Assembly: GCA_944321005.1 (NCBI GenBank)
Contig: CALUJT010000095.1
Location: 1-8,124 of the forward strand
Source of the DNA: an uncultured Atopobiaceae bacterium
Lineage (GTDB): Bacteria > Actinomycetota > Coriobacteriia > Coriobacteriales > Atopobiaceae
Length of the DNA stretch: 8,124 nt
Direction: 5' to 3'
Shown piece by piece: positions 1 through 5,797 of this stretch (its first letter is position 1; each line of letters opens with the position of its first letter). The notes below the pieces were generated by a model, which saw only the letters and a program-made list of their open reading frames with translations, was not told the origin of the DNA and ran no database searches. Position numbers and translations under genes: made by a program.

Positions 1-247
<247 letters not shown>

Positions 248-249
248 GG

Positions 250-540
250 TTAGTCCTCGATGACGGCGTAGATGTCGTCGGCGCGGAGCAGCAGGAAGTC
301 CTCGCCGTCGATCTTGACCTCGTTGCCGCCGAACTTGCCGTAGTAGACCTCGTCGCCAACCTTGACGTCGATAGCGATGCGCTCGCCCTTGTCGTTCATC
401 TTGCCGGCACCCACGGCCACGACCTGGCCGCGCTGCGGCTTCTCCTGCGCGCCACTCGAGATGTAGAGGCCCGTAGAGGTCTTCTCCTCCTTGGGGGCAG
501 GCTTCACGAGAACGCGATCACCCAGCGGCTTGAGAGTCAT
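250..540 (-). CDS. groES: Co-chaperonin GroES (Hsp10)
   Basis: GroES forms the heptameric lid that caps GroEL and triggers substrate release into the cavity. The 96-residue product has the family length and core: [14 protein letters not shown] at the start, the mobile loop at about residues 16-32, EKPQRG (33-38), VVAVGAGK, then [12 protein letters not shown] and the end [16 protein letters not shown]. The ATG at 540-538 is preferred over an in-frame TTG two codons upstream, because GGAGG lies 9 bases before the ATG but only 3 before the TTG. The mobile loop reads GLYI (24-27) instead of the common GIVL-type hydrophobic tripeptide that contacts GroEL, probably a lineage trait. It is the first gene of the groE operon. 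I see no clear CIRCE or HAIR heat-shock operator upstream. Confidence 0.96.
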   Translation of the reverse strand: MTLKPLGDRVLVKPAPKEEKTSTGLYISSGAQEKPQRGQVVAVGAGKMNDKGERIAIDVKVGDEVYYGKFGGNEVKIDGEDFLLLRADDIYAVIED

Positions 541-560
541 GTTCAAGAACCTCCTTCTTG

Positions 561-574
561 CGCCCGTTCGGGCG
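561..574 (-). other. Short GC hairpin in the groES leader
   Basis: CGCCCG (561-566) and CGGGCG (569-574) are complementary and lie directly upstream of the groES ribosome-binding site (AAGGAGG, about 550-557). In RNA this gives a 5-bp stem with a GAAC tetraloop. It might affect ribosome access or message stability; no function can be shown from sequence alone. Confidence 0.35.
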
Positions 575-625
575 GGATTTCCGCGGTGCCGTTGATGTCT
601 CGCACCGCGCTAGCCAACGTTCAGA

Positions 626-654
626 ATCATACCCAGCCGCGCCGACTTATACCA
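626..654 (-). promoter_or_regulatory. Candidate groES promoter region
   Basis: The gap 541-722 holds the control region of groES. Two -10-like boxes occur on the minus strand: TATGAT (631-626), and TATAAG (651-646) preceded by TG in the extended -10 position. Neither has a convincing -35 box at 16-18 bases. An A-run at 663-669 lies just upstream. I looked for CIRCE (TTAGCACTC, 9 bases, GAGTGCTAA) and for HspR-type sites and found no match, so heat control, if any, is not visible. Confidence 0.3.
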
Positions 655-722
655 CCTCGCGTAAAAAAATCTTCCAAGACGCACTTAGATTTTCTGAGGC
701 GTGCCGGAGCATGCGAGCCGGG

Positions 723-794
723 TTGACGGGGGGACAGTCCCTTTGTCATGTTATGTGGTCGCATAACATGACAAAGGGACTGTCCCCCCGTCAA
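723..794. repeat. 72-bp BIME-like palindrome, copy 1
   Basis: A perfect 33-bp inverted repeat: left arm 723-755 begins TTGACGGGGGGACAGTCCC, right arm 762-794 is its exact complement, and the loop 756-761 is TGGTCG. Each arm carries its own inner dyad centred on GGGAC-A-GTCCC, so the whole is two REP-like units head to head. It lies between the divergent groES and lipoprotein genes, ending 44 bases before the lipoprotein start. It is the same family as 1976-2047 and the arms around the transposase gene at 4117-4863. There is no coding content. Confidence 0.95.
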
Positions 795-801
795 GCACAC
801 G

Positions 802-830
802 TATACTTCTGGGCAACCGATCCCGGGAGG
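802..830 (+). promoter_or_regulatory. Candidate -10 box and RBS of the lipoprotein gene
   Basis: TATACT at 802-807 is a good -10 box. The matching -35 position (about 779-784) falls inside the right arm of the repeat at 723-794 and is a poor match to TTGACA. GGGAGG at 825-830 is the ribosome-binding site, 8 bases before the ATG. If this promoter is real, the repeat replaced or supplies its upstream half. Confidence 0.35.
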
Positions 831-838
831 GCAGACCC

Positions 839-1969
839 ATGACGAGCCGCAAGCTCACCGTTCTTCTCGCCGCCGCGCTTTCCGCCGTTCTTGTCATGCC
901 CCTTGCCGCGTGCTCCAAGAGCGAGCCGCCCACGGGCACCGTGCGCCTCGAGACTGAGGAGGCCGTGGTCAACGCCGCCATGCTCACGCACGGCTACTCG
1001 TGGGACAACTCTGCCGTAGACCCGGTGCCGCCCACGGAGCTCACCGACGACGACGTTCCCGACGTCGAGATCTCGGAGACGACCGAGGTGAGCGCGTCCT
1101 TCTCGCAGCCGGCGACGGAGGTCGAGGTCGTGCGCTACGCGGAGGACGGGACGCTCGAGGGCGTCGAGTGCTCGCTCGAGGACGGCGCTGCCACCTTTGA
1201 GATCGAGCCCGGCTGGCGCTACTACGTCGGAGCCTGGTTCGAGGGCGGAGACGCGGCGTACCTCTTTGACGCCAAGGGAACCGAGGGAGAGGGGTCCGCG
1301 ATGGACGAGTTCGTGAGCACCGCAATGGTCGTCACGTTTGACGACGGCGAGGTCCTCTTTGTGGACCAGGACAGTGAGTCCCCCTACTACCCCACCCTGC
1401 CCGAGGGCGCACCCGAGCTCACGGCCGGCAACATCGTGCGCGTGACCGGTAACGGCATCATGCTGGAGAGCTACCCCGGGCAGTACCCAGGCATCACCAA
1501 GGTCGAGGTCATCGAGGAAGGCACGCCGGCGGATGCCGAGAAGTACGACGAGCTGGTGGCGGAGATCTGGCAGCCCAAGGACCCGACCGAGCCGCCGTAC
1601 GCGTCCGTCGAGTACGCGACCGACCTCGCGGTCGTCTCGCTCGTGCCCACGACCTGCGGCTACACCTGGACCTACGAGGAGGACGACGAGGAGCAGACCG
1701 TCGCTGTGGACGCGCCGCACCCCACCCAACTTGAGGCAGACGAGCTACCCGACGCGCGCGTGGACGGCCCCACCGAGGTCACCGTGAGCTTTGACGTGGA
1801 GATGACGGAGCTTGTGGTCTCACGCTGGAGCGAGGACGCGCTTGATGTCGAGGGTGAGCCGGTCGAGGCGGAGGACGGCACGTTCATCGTCGAGCCGGGG
1901 TATCGCTACGCCTTTTTTGCCACCTTCGACGCCGGTGGGGCCACCTACGCCTTCGTCGTGCGAAGCTGA
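839..1969 (+). CDS. Secreted lipoprotein with duplicated domain around a YobA/DUF3221-like centre
   Basis: I do not recognise a named gene. The 376-residue product starts with a basic n-region and a hydrophobic stretch (residues 5-21) followed by lipobox LAAC (22-25), so Cys25 should be lipidated and the protein anchored outside the membrane. Two related segments follow: about 35-145 and 257-375. Both run GYSW/GYTW (52, 274), an acidic linker ending DxxPD or DELPD, TEVSASF/TEVTVSF, an EVEVVRYAEDG/ELVVSRWSEDA strand pair, and EPGWRYYVGAWF/EPGYRYAFFATF with a closing YLF/YAF strand. This looks like a beta-rich repeated domain. Between them (about 155-245) lies a segment with DGEVLFVDQ, AGNIVRVTGNGIMLESYPGQ and KVEVIEEG, resembling YobA/DUF3221-type OB-fold domains. 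The protein is strongly acidic with no enzyme motif, so a binding or envelope role is possible but unproven. It is a single gene, convergent with nadE. Confidence 0.85.
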   Translation: MTSRKLTVLLAAALSAVLVMPLAACSKSEPPTGTVRLETEEAVVNAAMLTHGYSWDNSAVDPVPPTELTDDDVPDVEISETTEVSASFSQPATEVEVVRYAEDGTLEGVECSLEDGAATFEIEPGWRYYVGAWFEGGDAAYLFDAKGTEGEGSAMDEFVSTAMVVTFDDGEVLFVDQDSESPYYPTLPEGAPELTAGNIVRVTGNGIMLESYPGQYPGITKVEVIEEGTPADAEKYDELVAEIWQPKDPTEPPYASVEYATDLAVVSLVPTTCGYTWTYEEDDEEQTVAVDAPHPTQLEADELPDARVDGPTEVTVSFDVEMTELVVSRWSEDALDVEGEPVEAEDGTFIVEPGYRYAFFATFDAGGATYAFVVRS

Positions 1970-1975
1970 CAGAGG

Positions 1976-2064
1976 TTGACAGGGGGACAGTCCCTTTGTC
2001 ACGTTATGTGGTCGCATAACGTGACAAAGGGACTGTCCCCCTGTCAACTTGTCCCCCTGTCAAC
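1976..2064. repeat. 72-bp BIME-like palindrome, copy 2, plus an extra half unit
   Basis: A perfect 33-bp inverted repeat (1976-2008 and 2015-2047) around the loop TGGTCG (2009-2014), extendable by one pair. It differs from the 723-794 copy at positions 6 and 27 of the left arm and at the two paired positions of the right arm. The terminal 15 bases TGTCCCCCTGTCAAC (2034-2048) are repeated at 2050-2064 (period 16). It fills the gap between the convergent lipoprotein gene (stop ends 1969) and nadE (stop begins 2066), so it may act as a two-way transcript end, although no U-run follows. Confidence 0.95.
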
Positions 2065-2065
2065 C

Positions 2066-4006
2066 CTACAGCGTCTCGAGCTCGGAGAGCCAGAGGGCCG
2101 AGCAGGCGTCGGAGGGCATGCGCAGGTCGCCGCGCGGGCTCACCGCCGCCGAGCCCACCTTGGGGCCGTCGGGCAGGCAGCTGCGCTTGAACTGCTGCGC
2201 GAAGTAGCGCCGGTAGAAGACCTTGAGCCAGGCGAGGATCGTGGCGTCGTCGTACTTCTCGCCAAGGGCGTAGCGGGCGAGGCGGTAGACCTTTGCCGGG
2301 TTGGTGCCGCGGCGCAGGACCTCGTAGAGGAAGAAGTCGTGCAGCTCGTAGGGGCCCACGAGGTCCTCGGTCTTCTGCGCGATCTTGCCGTCGCCCGTGG
2401 CGGGCAGGAGCTCCGGCGAGACCGGTGTGTCCAGGACGTCCAGAAGGACCTCGGACTCGGCCGCGTTTCCGCAGGTGTCCGCCACGTAGCGCACGAGGTG
2501 GCGCACGAGCGTCTTGGGCACGCTCGCGTTGACGGCGTACATGGACATGTGGTCGCCGTTGTAGGTGGCCCAGCCCAGCGCCAGCTCGGAGAGGTCACCG
2601 GTGCCGATGACCATGCCGCCCTCCTGGTTGGCCACGTCCATGAGGATCTGCGTGCGCTCGCGGGCCTGGGCGTTCTCGTAGGTGACGTCGTGGACTGACT
2701 CGTCGTGCCCGATGTCGGCGAAGTGCTGGCGCACGGAGGCGGCGATGACGATCTCGCGCAGCTCAGCGCCCACGGTACGGGCGAGCTCACAGGCGTTGTT
2801 GTAGGTGCGGTCCGTAGTGCCGAAGCCGGGCATGGTCACCGCGATGACGCCGTCACGCGAAAGTCCCAGCAGGTCGAAGGCGCGCACGGTCACGAGCAGG
2901 GCGAGCGTGGAGTCCAGGCCGCCCGAGAGGCCGATGACCGCGCGCGTGGAGCGCGTGTGCGCGAGGCGCTTGGCGAGGCCGTGGGCCTGGATGGCGAAGA
3001 CGTCCTCGCAGCGCTCCGCGCGGCGGGCGGGGTCGGACGGCACGAAGGGGTGCGGGTCAACGTGGCGCGTGAGCGGGGTCTCGCGGGAGGCGGCGTCCGC
3101 GCCCAGCGAGAAGGGCACAGCGACGTAGCCCAGCTCCTCCGGCGACGCGGCGCACTCGAAGGTGGACATGCGCGTGCGCTCGGCCACGAGGAGGTGGACG
3201 TCGACCTCAGAGACGGCGCGGCCGTCGCCGAAGGGCTTGCCCTCCGCGAGCAGGCGACCATTCTCGGCCACGAGGTCGTGCCCGGAGAAGACGAGGTCCT
3301 GCGTGGACTCGCCCGTGCCGGCGCTCGCGTAGACGTAGCCGCAGAGCAGGCGCGCGCTCTGGCCGGTCACGAGGCTGCGGCGGTAGTCCGCCTTGCCGAC
3401 GACGGCGTTGGAGGCGCTCAGGTTGCAGATCAGCGTGGCGCCCGCCTGCGCGTGGGCAATCGAGGGCGGAGCGGCAACCCAGAGGTCCTCGCAGATCTCC
3501 GCCGCGACCACGAGCTCGGGGAGCTCCAGGCAGGGGAAGAGCAGGTTGGTGCCCATGGGCACGTTCTTGTCGCCCGCGATGGAGACGGGTACGGGCTCGG
3601 CGGGGCCGGAGACGAAGTGGCGCCCCTCGTAGAACTCGTTGTAGGTGGGGATGTGGGTCTTGGGCACAAGGCCGAGGACCATGCCGCGCGAGACAGCCGC
3701 CGCGCAGTTGTAGAGCTTGCCGCCCGCGCGCACGGGAACGCCTACGAGCAGCAGCGCGTCGAGGTCTGCCGTAGCCGCGGCAAAGTCGGCGAGGCCGGCG
3801 TCGGCGGCGCGGACGAGGGCGTCCTGCCAGAAGAGGTCCTCGCAGGTGTAGCCGGTGAGGGCGAGCTCGGGCAGAACGATGACGACGGCGCCGTCCTTGG
3901 TGGCCGCCTCGCGCGCCGCGGACACGCAGGCCCCCACGTTGAAGGCGACGTCCGCGACCCGCACCTCCGGCGTCACCGCCGCGACCTTGACGAACCCGTC
4001 TCTCAT
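2066..4006 (-). CDS. nadE: Glutamine-dependent NAD+ synthetase
   Basis: This enzyme converts nicotinic acid adenine dinucleotide to NAD+ with ATP, taking ammonia from glutamine; it is the last step of NAD synthesis in the cytosol. The 646-residue length fits the two-domain form. The N-terminal nitrilase-type glutaminase domain shows all three catalytic residues: Glu47 ([10 protein letters not shown]), Lys116 ([16 protein letters not shown]) and Cys172 (AAEICEDLW). The synthetase domain has the ATP P-loop SGGLDS (361-366) and further on [19 protein letters not shown] and [12 protein letters not shown], typical of the family. The ATG at 4006-4004 is preceded by a very strong site, AGGAGGAGG, about 5 bases away. 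That site directly abuts a repeat arm ending at 4020, so the promoter must lie in or beyond the repeat. The gene converges on the lipoprotein gene. Confidence 0.97.
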   Translation of the reverse strand: MRDGFVKVAAVTPEVRVADVAFNVGACVSAAREAATKDGAVVIVLPELALTGYTCEDLFWQDALVRAADAGLADFAAATADLDALLLVGVPVRAGGKLYNCAAAVSRGMVLGLVPKTHIPTYNEFYEGRHFVSGPAEPVPVSIAGDKNVPMGTNLLFPCLELPELVVAAEICEDLWVAAPPSIAHAQAGATLICNLSASNAVVGKADYRRSLVTGQSARLLCGYVYASAGTGESTQDLVFSGHDLVAENGRLLAEGKPFGDGRAVSEVDVHLLVAERTRMSTFECAASPEELGYVAVPFSLGADAASRETPLTRHVDPHPFVPSDPARRAERCEDVFAIQAHGLAKRLAHTRSTRAVIGLSGGLDSTLALLVTVRAFDLLGLSRDGVIAVTMPGFGTTDRTYNNACELARTVGAELREIVIAASVRQHFADIGHDESVHDVTYENAQARERTQILMDVANQEGGMVIGTGDLSELALGWATYNGDHMSMYAVNASVPKTLVRHLVRYVADTCGNAAESEVLLDVLDTPVSPELLPATGDGKIAQKTEDLVGPYELHDFFLYEVLRRGTNPAKVYRLARYALGEKYDDATILAWLKVFYRRYFAQQFKRSCLPDGPKVGSAAVSPRGDLRMPSDACSALWLSELETL

Positions 4007-4019
4007 CCCAACCTCCTCC

Positions 4020-4120
4020 TTGACAAGGGGACAGTCCCTTTGTCATGTTATGTCGCCCTGATTACTGAAATCGTATCATGCTGCCACCTCGACTTGACAA
4101 AGGGACTGTCCCCTTGTCAA
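4020..4120. repeat. REP arms in inverted orientation with a 49-base spacer, between RAYT and nadE
   Basis: The left arm (4020-4045, beginning TTGACAAGGGGACAGTCCC) and right arm (4095-4120) are perfect complements over 26 bp, 27 with the flanking C4019-G4121. The left side continues with TGTTATG (4046-4052) as in the 72-bp copies, but the right side lacks the CATAACA partner. The spacer 4046-4094 replaces the six-base loop and contains a minus-strand extended -10 box (TGATACGAT, 4078-4070) that could serve nadE. The right arm overlaps the last codons of the transposase gene and contains its TGA stop (4119-4117). The left arm abuts the nadE ribosome-binding site. Confidence 0.9.
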
Positions 4121-4863
4121 GTTCTGACTGCGGCATGAACGGTTCCGCGACCGATGCCCGTAAGACGCTCGATCTGCCGTACCGAGAGCCCCTCCTCCCA
4201 GAGCCTCCGGAGAAACGCGTCGCGACGTCCCCTATCAAGCGCCTTGAGCTCAGACGCCGGCATCGCACCGAGCACGTCTCCCGCAACACTCCCGACCATG
4301 GCATCGGGCACTCGGGGGCGACCGGGGAGACGGTACGCCCCCTCCCAGCCGCGCGCCGAGAACTCCGCAAATCTCTCCGGCCCTCCGAGCATCTCGAGCA
4401 GGAGCCCCGTGTCCGCATATTCCGACGTCCCGACATACTCGTGATAGCTGCTCCAGGGATACTCGTCCGCGGGGCATACGCCCGACTTGGCCGGATTGTC
4501 GTGAATGTAGCGCATGGCCTGAAGAAGATATGCTTCGTCCTCGATGGGATTGCTGTAGAAGCGCTGCTGGAACACGTGGCCAGCATGCCCGCCGCGCCTG
4601 TTGAAGCGCAGCGCGTAGCTCGTTGCGAGGGAGCGCATCATCTCGCTCAGGTTGTCATCTCGATCCTCAAGCAGCAGGTGAATGTGGTTGGACATGAGAC
4701 ACCAGGCAAGGACGCGCACGCCGAACCTCTCCGCGTCCCCTCGCAGGTAGGAAAGAAACGAGCGACGGTCGGCATCATCCTCGAAGAGGTTCTGCCGACC
4801 GTTTCCACGCATCACTACGTGATAGAAGCCAGATGCTGACTTTCTTCTTTCTGTTCTTGGCAT
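4117..4863 (-). CDS. REP-associated tyrosine transposase (RAYT, IS200-like HUH/Y1 family)
   Basis: RAYTs are single-domain HUH endonucleases related to IS200/IS605 TnpA that bind and cleave REP hairpins as single-stranded DNA. The 248-residue product starts GFYHVVMRGNGRQNLF, typical of Y1 transposases, then shows the metal-binding HUH motif SNHIHLLLE (His60, His62). The RAYT signature follows: GHVFQQRFYSNPIEDEAYL, then MRYIHDNPAKSG with the likely catalytic Tyr119, and YPWSSYHEYVG. The C-terminal part (about 210-246) has a helix-turn-helix-like tail, LSVRQIERLTGIGRGTVH, an addition seen in part of the family. No frameshift or lost catalytic residue is seen, so it looks active. The ATG at 4863 has only a weak site (GGGAATAGG). 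The TGA stop lies inside a REP arm. Repeats on both sides support REP processing; classical mobility of the gene itself is uncertain. Confidence 0.93.
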   Translation of the reverse strand: MPRTERRKSASGFYHVVMRGNGRQNLFEDDADRRSFLSYLRGDAERFGVRVLAWCLMSNHIHLLLEDRDDNLSEMMRSLATSYALRFNRRGGHAGHVFQQRFYSNPIEDEAYLLQAMRYIHDNPAKSGVCPADEYPWSSYHEYVGTSEYADTGLLLEMLGGPERFAEFSARGWEGAYRLPGRPRVPDAMVGSVAGDVLGAMPASELKALDRGRRDAFLRRLWEEGLSVRQIERLTGIGRGTVHAAVRT

Positions 4864-4897
4864 ACCTATTCCCGTTCATAGTTCTATTAATGGGATA

Positions 4898-4906
4898 GTT
4901 ATACCA
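4898..4906 (-). promoter_or_regulatory. Candidate extended -10 box of the RAYT gene
   Basis: Read on the minus strand, TGGTATAAC (4906-4898) is an extended -10 element in a conspicuously AT-rich stretch (about 4861-4920). It would start transcription near 4890, about 27 bases before the ATG. The -35 position falls in the repeat arm and shows no good match. Two AACTAT direct repeats (4900-4895 and 4883-4878) flank the predicted start, 17 bases apart, and could be a binding site. Confidence 0.4.
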
Positions 4907-4918
4907 CAGCAAACACAA

Positions 4919-4971
4919 CATAACATGACAAAGGGACTGTCCCCCTGTCAAAGGGACTGTCCCCCTGTCAA
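4919..4971. repeat. Right-end REP arm plus an overlapping tandem unit
   Basis: The 33-base right arm (4919-4951) equals the right arm of the 72-bp copies except for one base from the 723-794 copy at the outer end and one from the 1976-2047 copy near the inner end. A second unit overlaps it, giving a 20-base tandem: GGGACTGTCCCCCTGTCAAA at 4933-4952 and the same text with a final G at 4953-4972. No left arm follows. The block begins about 56 bases upstream of the RAYT start and ends one base from the stop codon of the ABC ATPase gene (4975-4973), so it forms the 3' end of the importer message. Confidence 0.92.
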
Positions 4972-4972
4972 G

Positions 4973-5794
4973 TTACCCCTCGAGATAGCGGGCGAGGAAC
5001 TCGCGGGTGCGCGGGTGTTCAGGCGACGAGAAGAGCTTGGAGGGCGCGCCCTTCTCGGCGATGACGCCCTTGTCCATGAAGACGACCTCGTCGGAGACGT
5101 TCTTGGCAAACGCCATCTCGTGCGTGACCACGACCATCGTCATGCCCTCCGCCGCAAGGCGACGCATGACCTCGAGGACCTCGCCCACGATCTCCGGGTC
5201 GAGCGCCGAGGTGGGCTCGTCGAAGAGCATGAGGTCGGGCTGCATGCAGAGGGCACGCGCGATGGCGACGCGCTGCTTCTGGCCGCCCGAGAGGTTGTTG
5301 ACGTCCGCGCGCGCAAAGTCCGCCAGGCCCACGGACTCCAGGTGGCGCATCGCGACCTCCTGCGCCTCGGCCTTGCCCATCTTCTTGAGCGTCACGGGCG
5401 CGAGCGTGCAGTTGTCGAGCACGTTCATGTTGTTGAACAGGTTGAAGCCCTGGAACACCATGCCGATCTTCTCGCGCAGACGGTTCACGTCCACGTGCTC
5501 GGCCGCGAGGTCGGCGTCGTGGAACCACACGTGCCCGGCGTCGGGCGTCTCGAGCAGGTTGATGCAGCGCAGAAGCGTCGACTTGCCGGACCCGGAGGCG
5601 CCGATGATCGTGACCACCTGGCCGGGCATGACGTCGAGGTTGATGTCGCGCAGGACCTCGAGGTCGCCGAAGCTCTTGCGCAGGCCCTCGATGCGGACCA
5701 TGGGCTCGGCGGCGCCGGGGGCGGTACCCGCGGAGCCGGGGGCGGCGCCCACAGAGCCGGTGCCGGCCGCGACGTTAAGGTTCTTCTCGCTCAT
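4973..5794 (-). CDS. Polar amino-acid ABC importer, ATPase subunit
   Basis: This is the ATP-hydrolysing subunit of a GlnQ/HisP-type importer, bound to the inner face of the membrane through the permease. The 273-residue product has the full motif set: Walker [10 protein letters not shown] (65-73), Q-loop Gln115 (VFQGFNLF), signature LSGGQ (168-172), Walker B LMLFDE (188-193), D-loop SALD (196-199) and switch His225 (VVTHEM). The text [12 protein letters not shown] and the ending HPRTREFL are typical of the polar amino-acid group. The start at 5794 is supported by GGAGGAG six bases upstream, which overlaps the end of the permease gene; the gap between the genes is 3 bases. About 31 residues precede the usual start ([13 protein letters not shown]), and they are rich in Ala, Gly and Pro with a 7-residue repeat. 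Last gene of the operon; a REP block follows at once. Confidence 0.95.
   Translation of the reverse strand: MSEKNLNVAAGTGSVGAAPGSAGTAPGAAEPMVRIEGLRKSFGDLEVLRDINLDVMPGQVVTIIGASGSGKSTLLRCINLLETPDAGHVWFHDADLAAEHVDVNRLREKIGMVFQGFNLFNNMNVLDNCTLAPVTLKKMGKAEAQEVAMRHLESVGLADFARADVNNLSGGQKQRVAIARALCMQPDLMLFDEPTSALDPEIVGEVLEVMRRLAAEGMTMVVVTHEMAFAKNVSDEVVFMDKGVIAEKGAPSKLFSSPEHPRTREFLARYLEG
5714..5755. repeat. Two 21-bp imperfect tandem repeats at the 5' end of the ATPase gene
   Basis: Units 5714-5734 and 5735-5755 both begin GCCGGGGGCGG and end CGGA/CAGA, and encode SAGTAPG and SVGAAPG (residues 21-27 and 14-20). They lie in the extra N-terminal segment ahead of the ATPase fold, so they probably encode a flexible linker and arose by slippage. 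Confidence 0.6.
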
Positions 5795-5797
5795 AGC

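Larger units (their letters stand above)
4020..4971 (-). mobile_element. RAYT element: transposase gene bounded by REP arms
   Basis: The outer 33 bases on the left (4020-4052) and right (4919-4951) are inverted complements with one mismatch, and they match the arms of the stand-alone 72-bp palindromes at 723 and 1976. The segment can therefore be read as the same element with a transposase gene in place of the six-base loop, plus an extra internal right arm (4095-4120) and an extra unit at the right end (to 4971). RAYT genes are known to be flanked by the REPs they probably process. No target-site duplication is recognisable, as expected for HUH single-strand transposition. Exact ends are inferred. 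Confidence 0.65.

Noticed and set aside
670..710. Possible CIRCE operator upstream of groES
   Set aside because: GCACTTAGA and a partial complement occur, but the match to the CIRCE consensus is poor and the spacing is wrong.
541..840. Small plus-strand frames across the groES-lipoprotein gap
   Set aside because: They run through the repeat and have no ribosome-binding site or protein-like composition.
791..1729. Minus-strand frame of about 310 codons opposite the lipoprotein gene
   Set aside because: Arg/Gly/His-rich shadow without a start signal. The plus-strand gene has a signal peptide, lipobox and ribosome-binding site.
723..2064. Palindromes considered as ordinary intrinsic terminators
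   Set aside because: No U-run follows on either strand, and the same arms occur beside a transposase gene and upstream of genes, so REP/BIME is the better description. A termination side effect remains possible.
2705..4138. Long plus-strand open frame opposite nadE
   Set aside because: Low-complexity Ala/Gly/Arg composition and no recognisable motif; nadE on the other strand has all of its catalytic residues.
1976..4971. Repeats considered as a CRISPR array
   Set aside because: The copies are scattered between genes, inverted, and without regular unique spacers.
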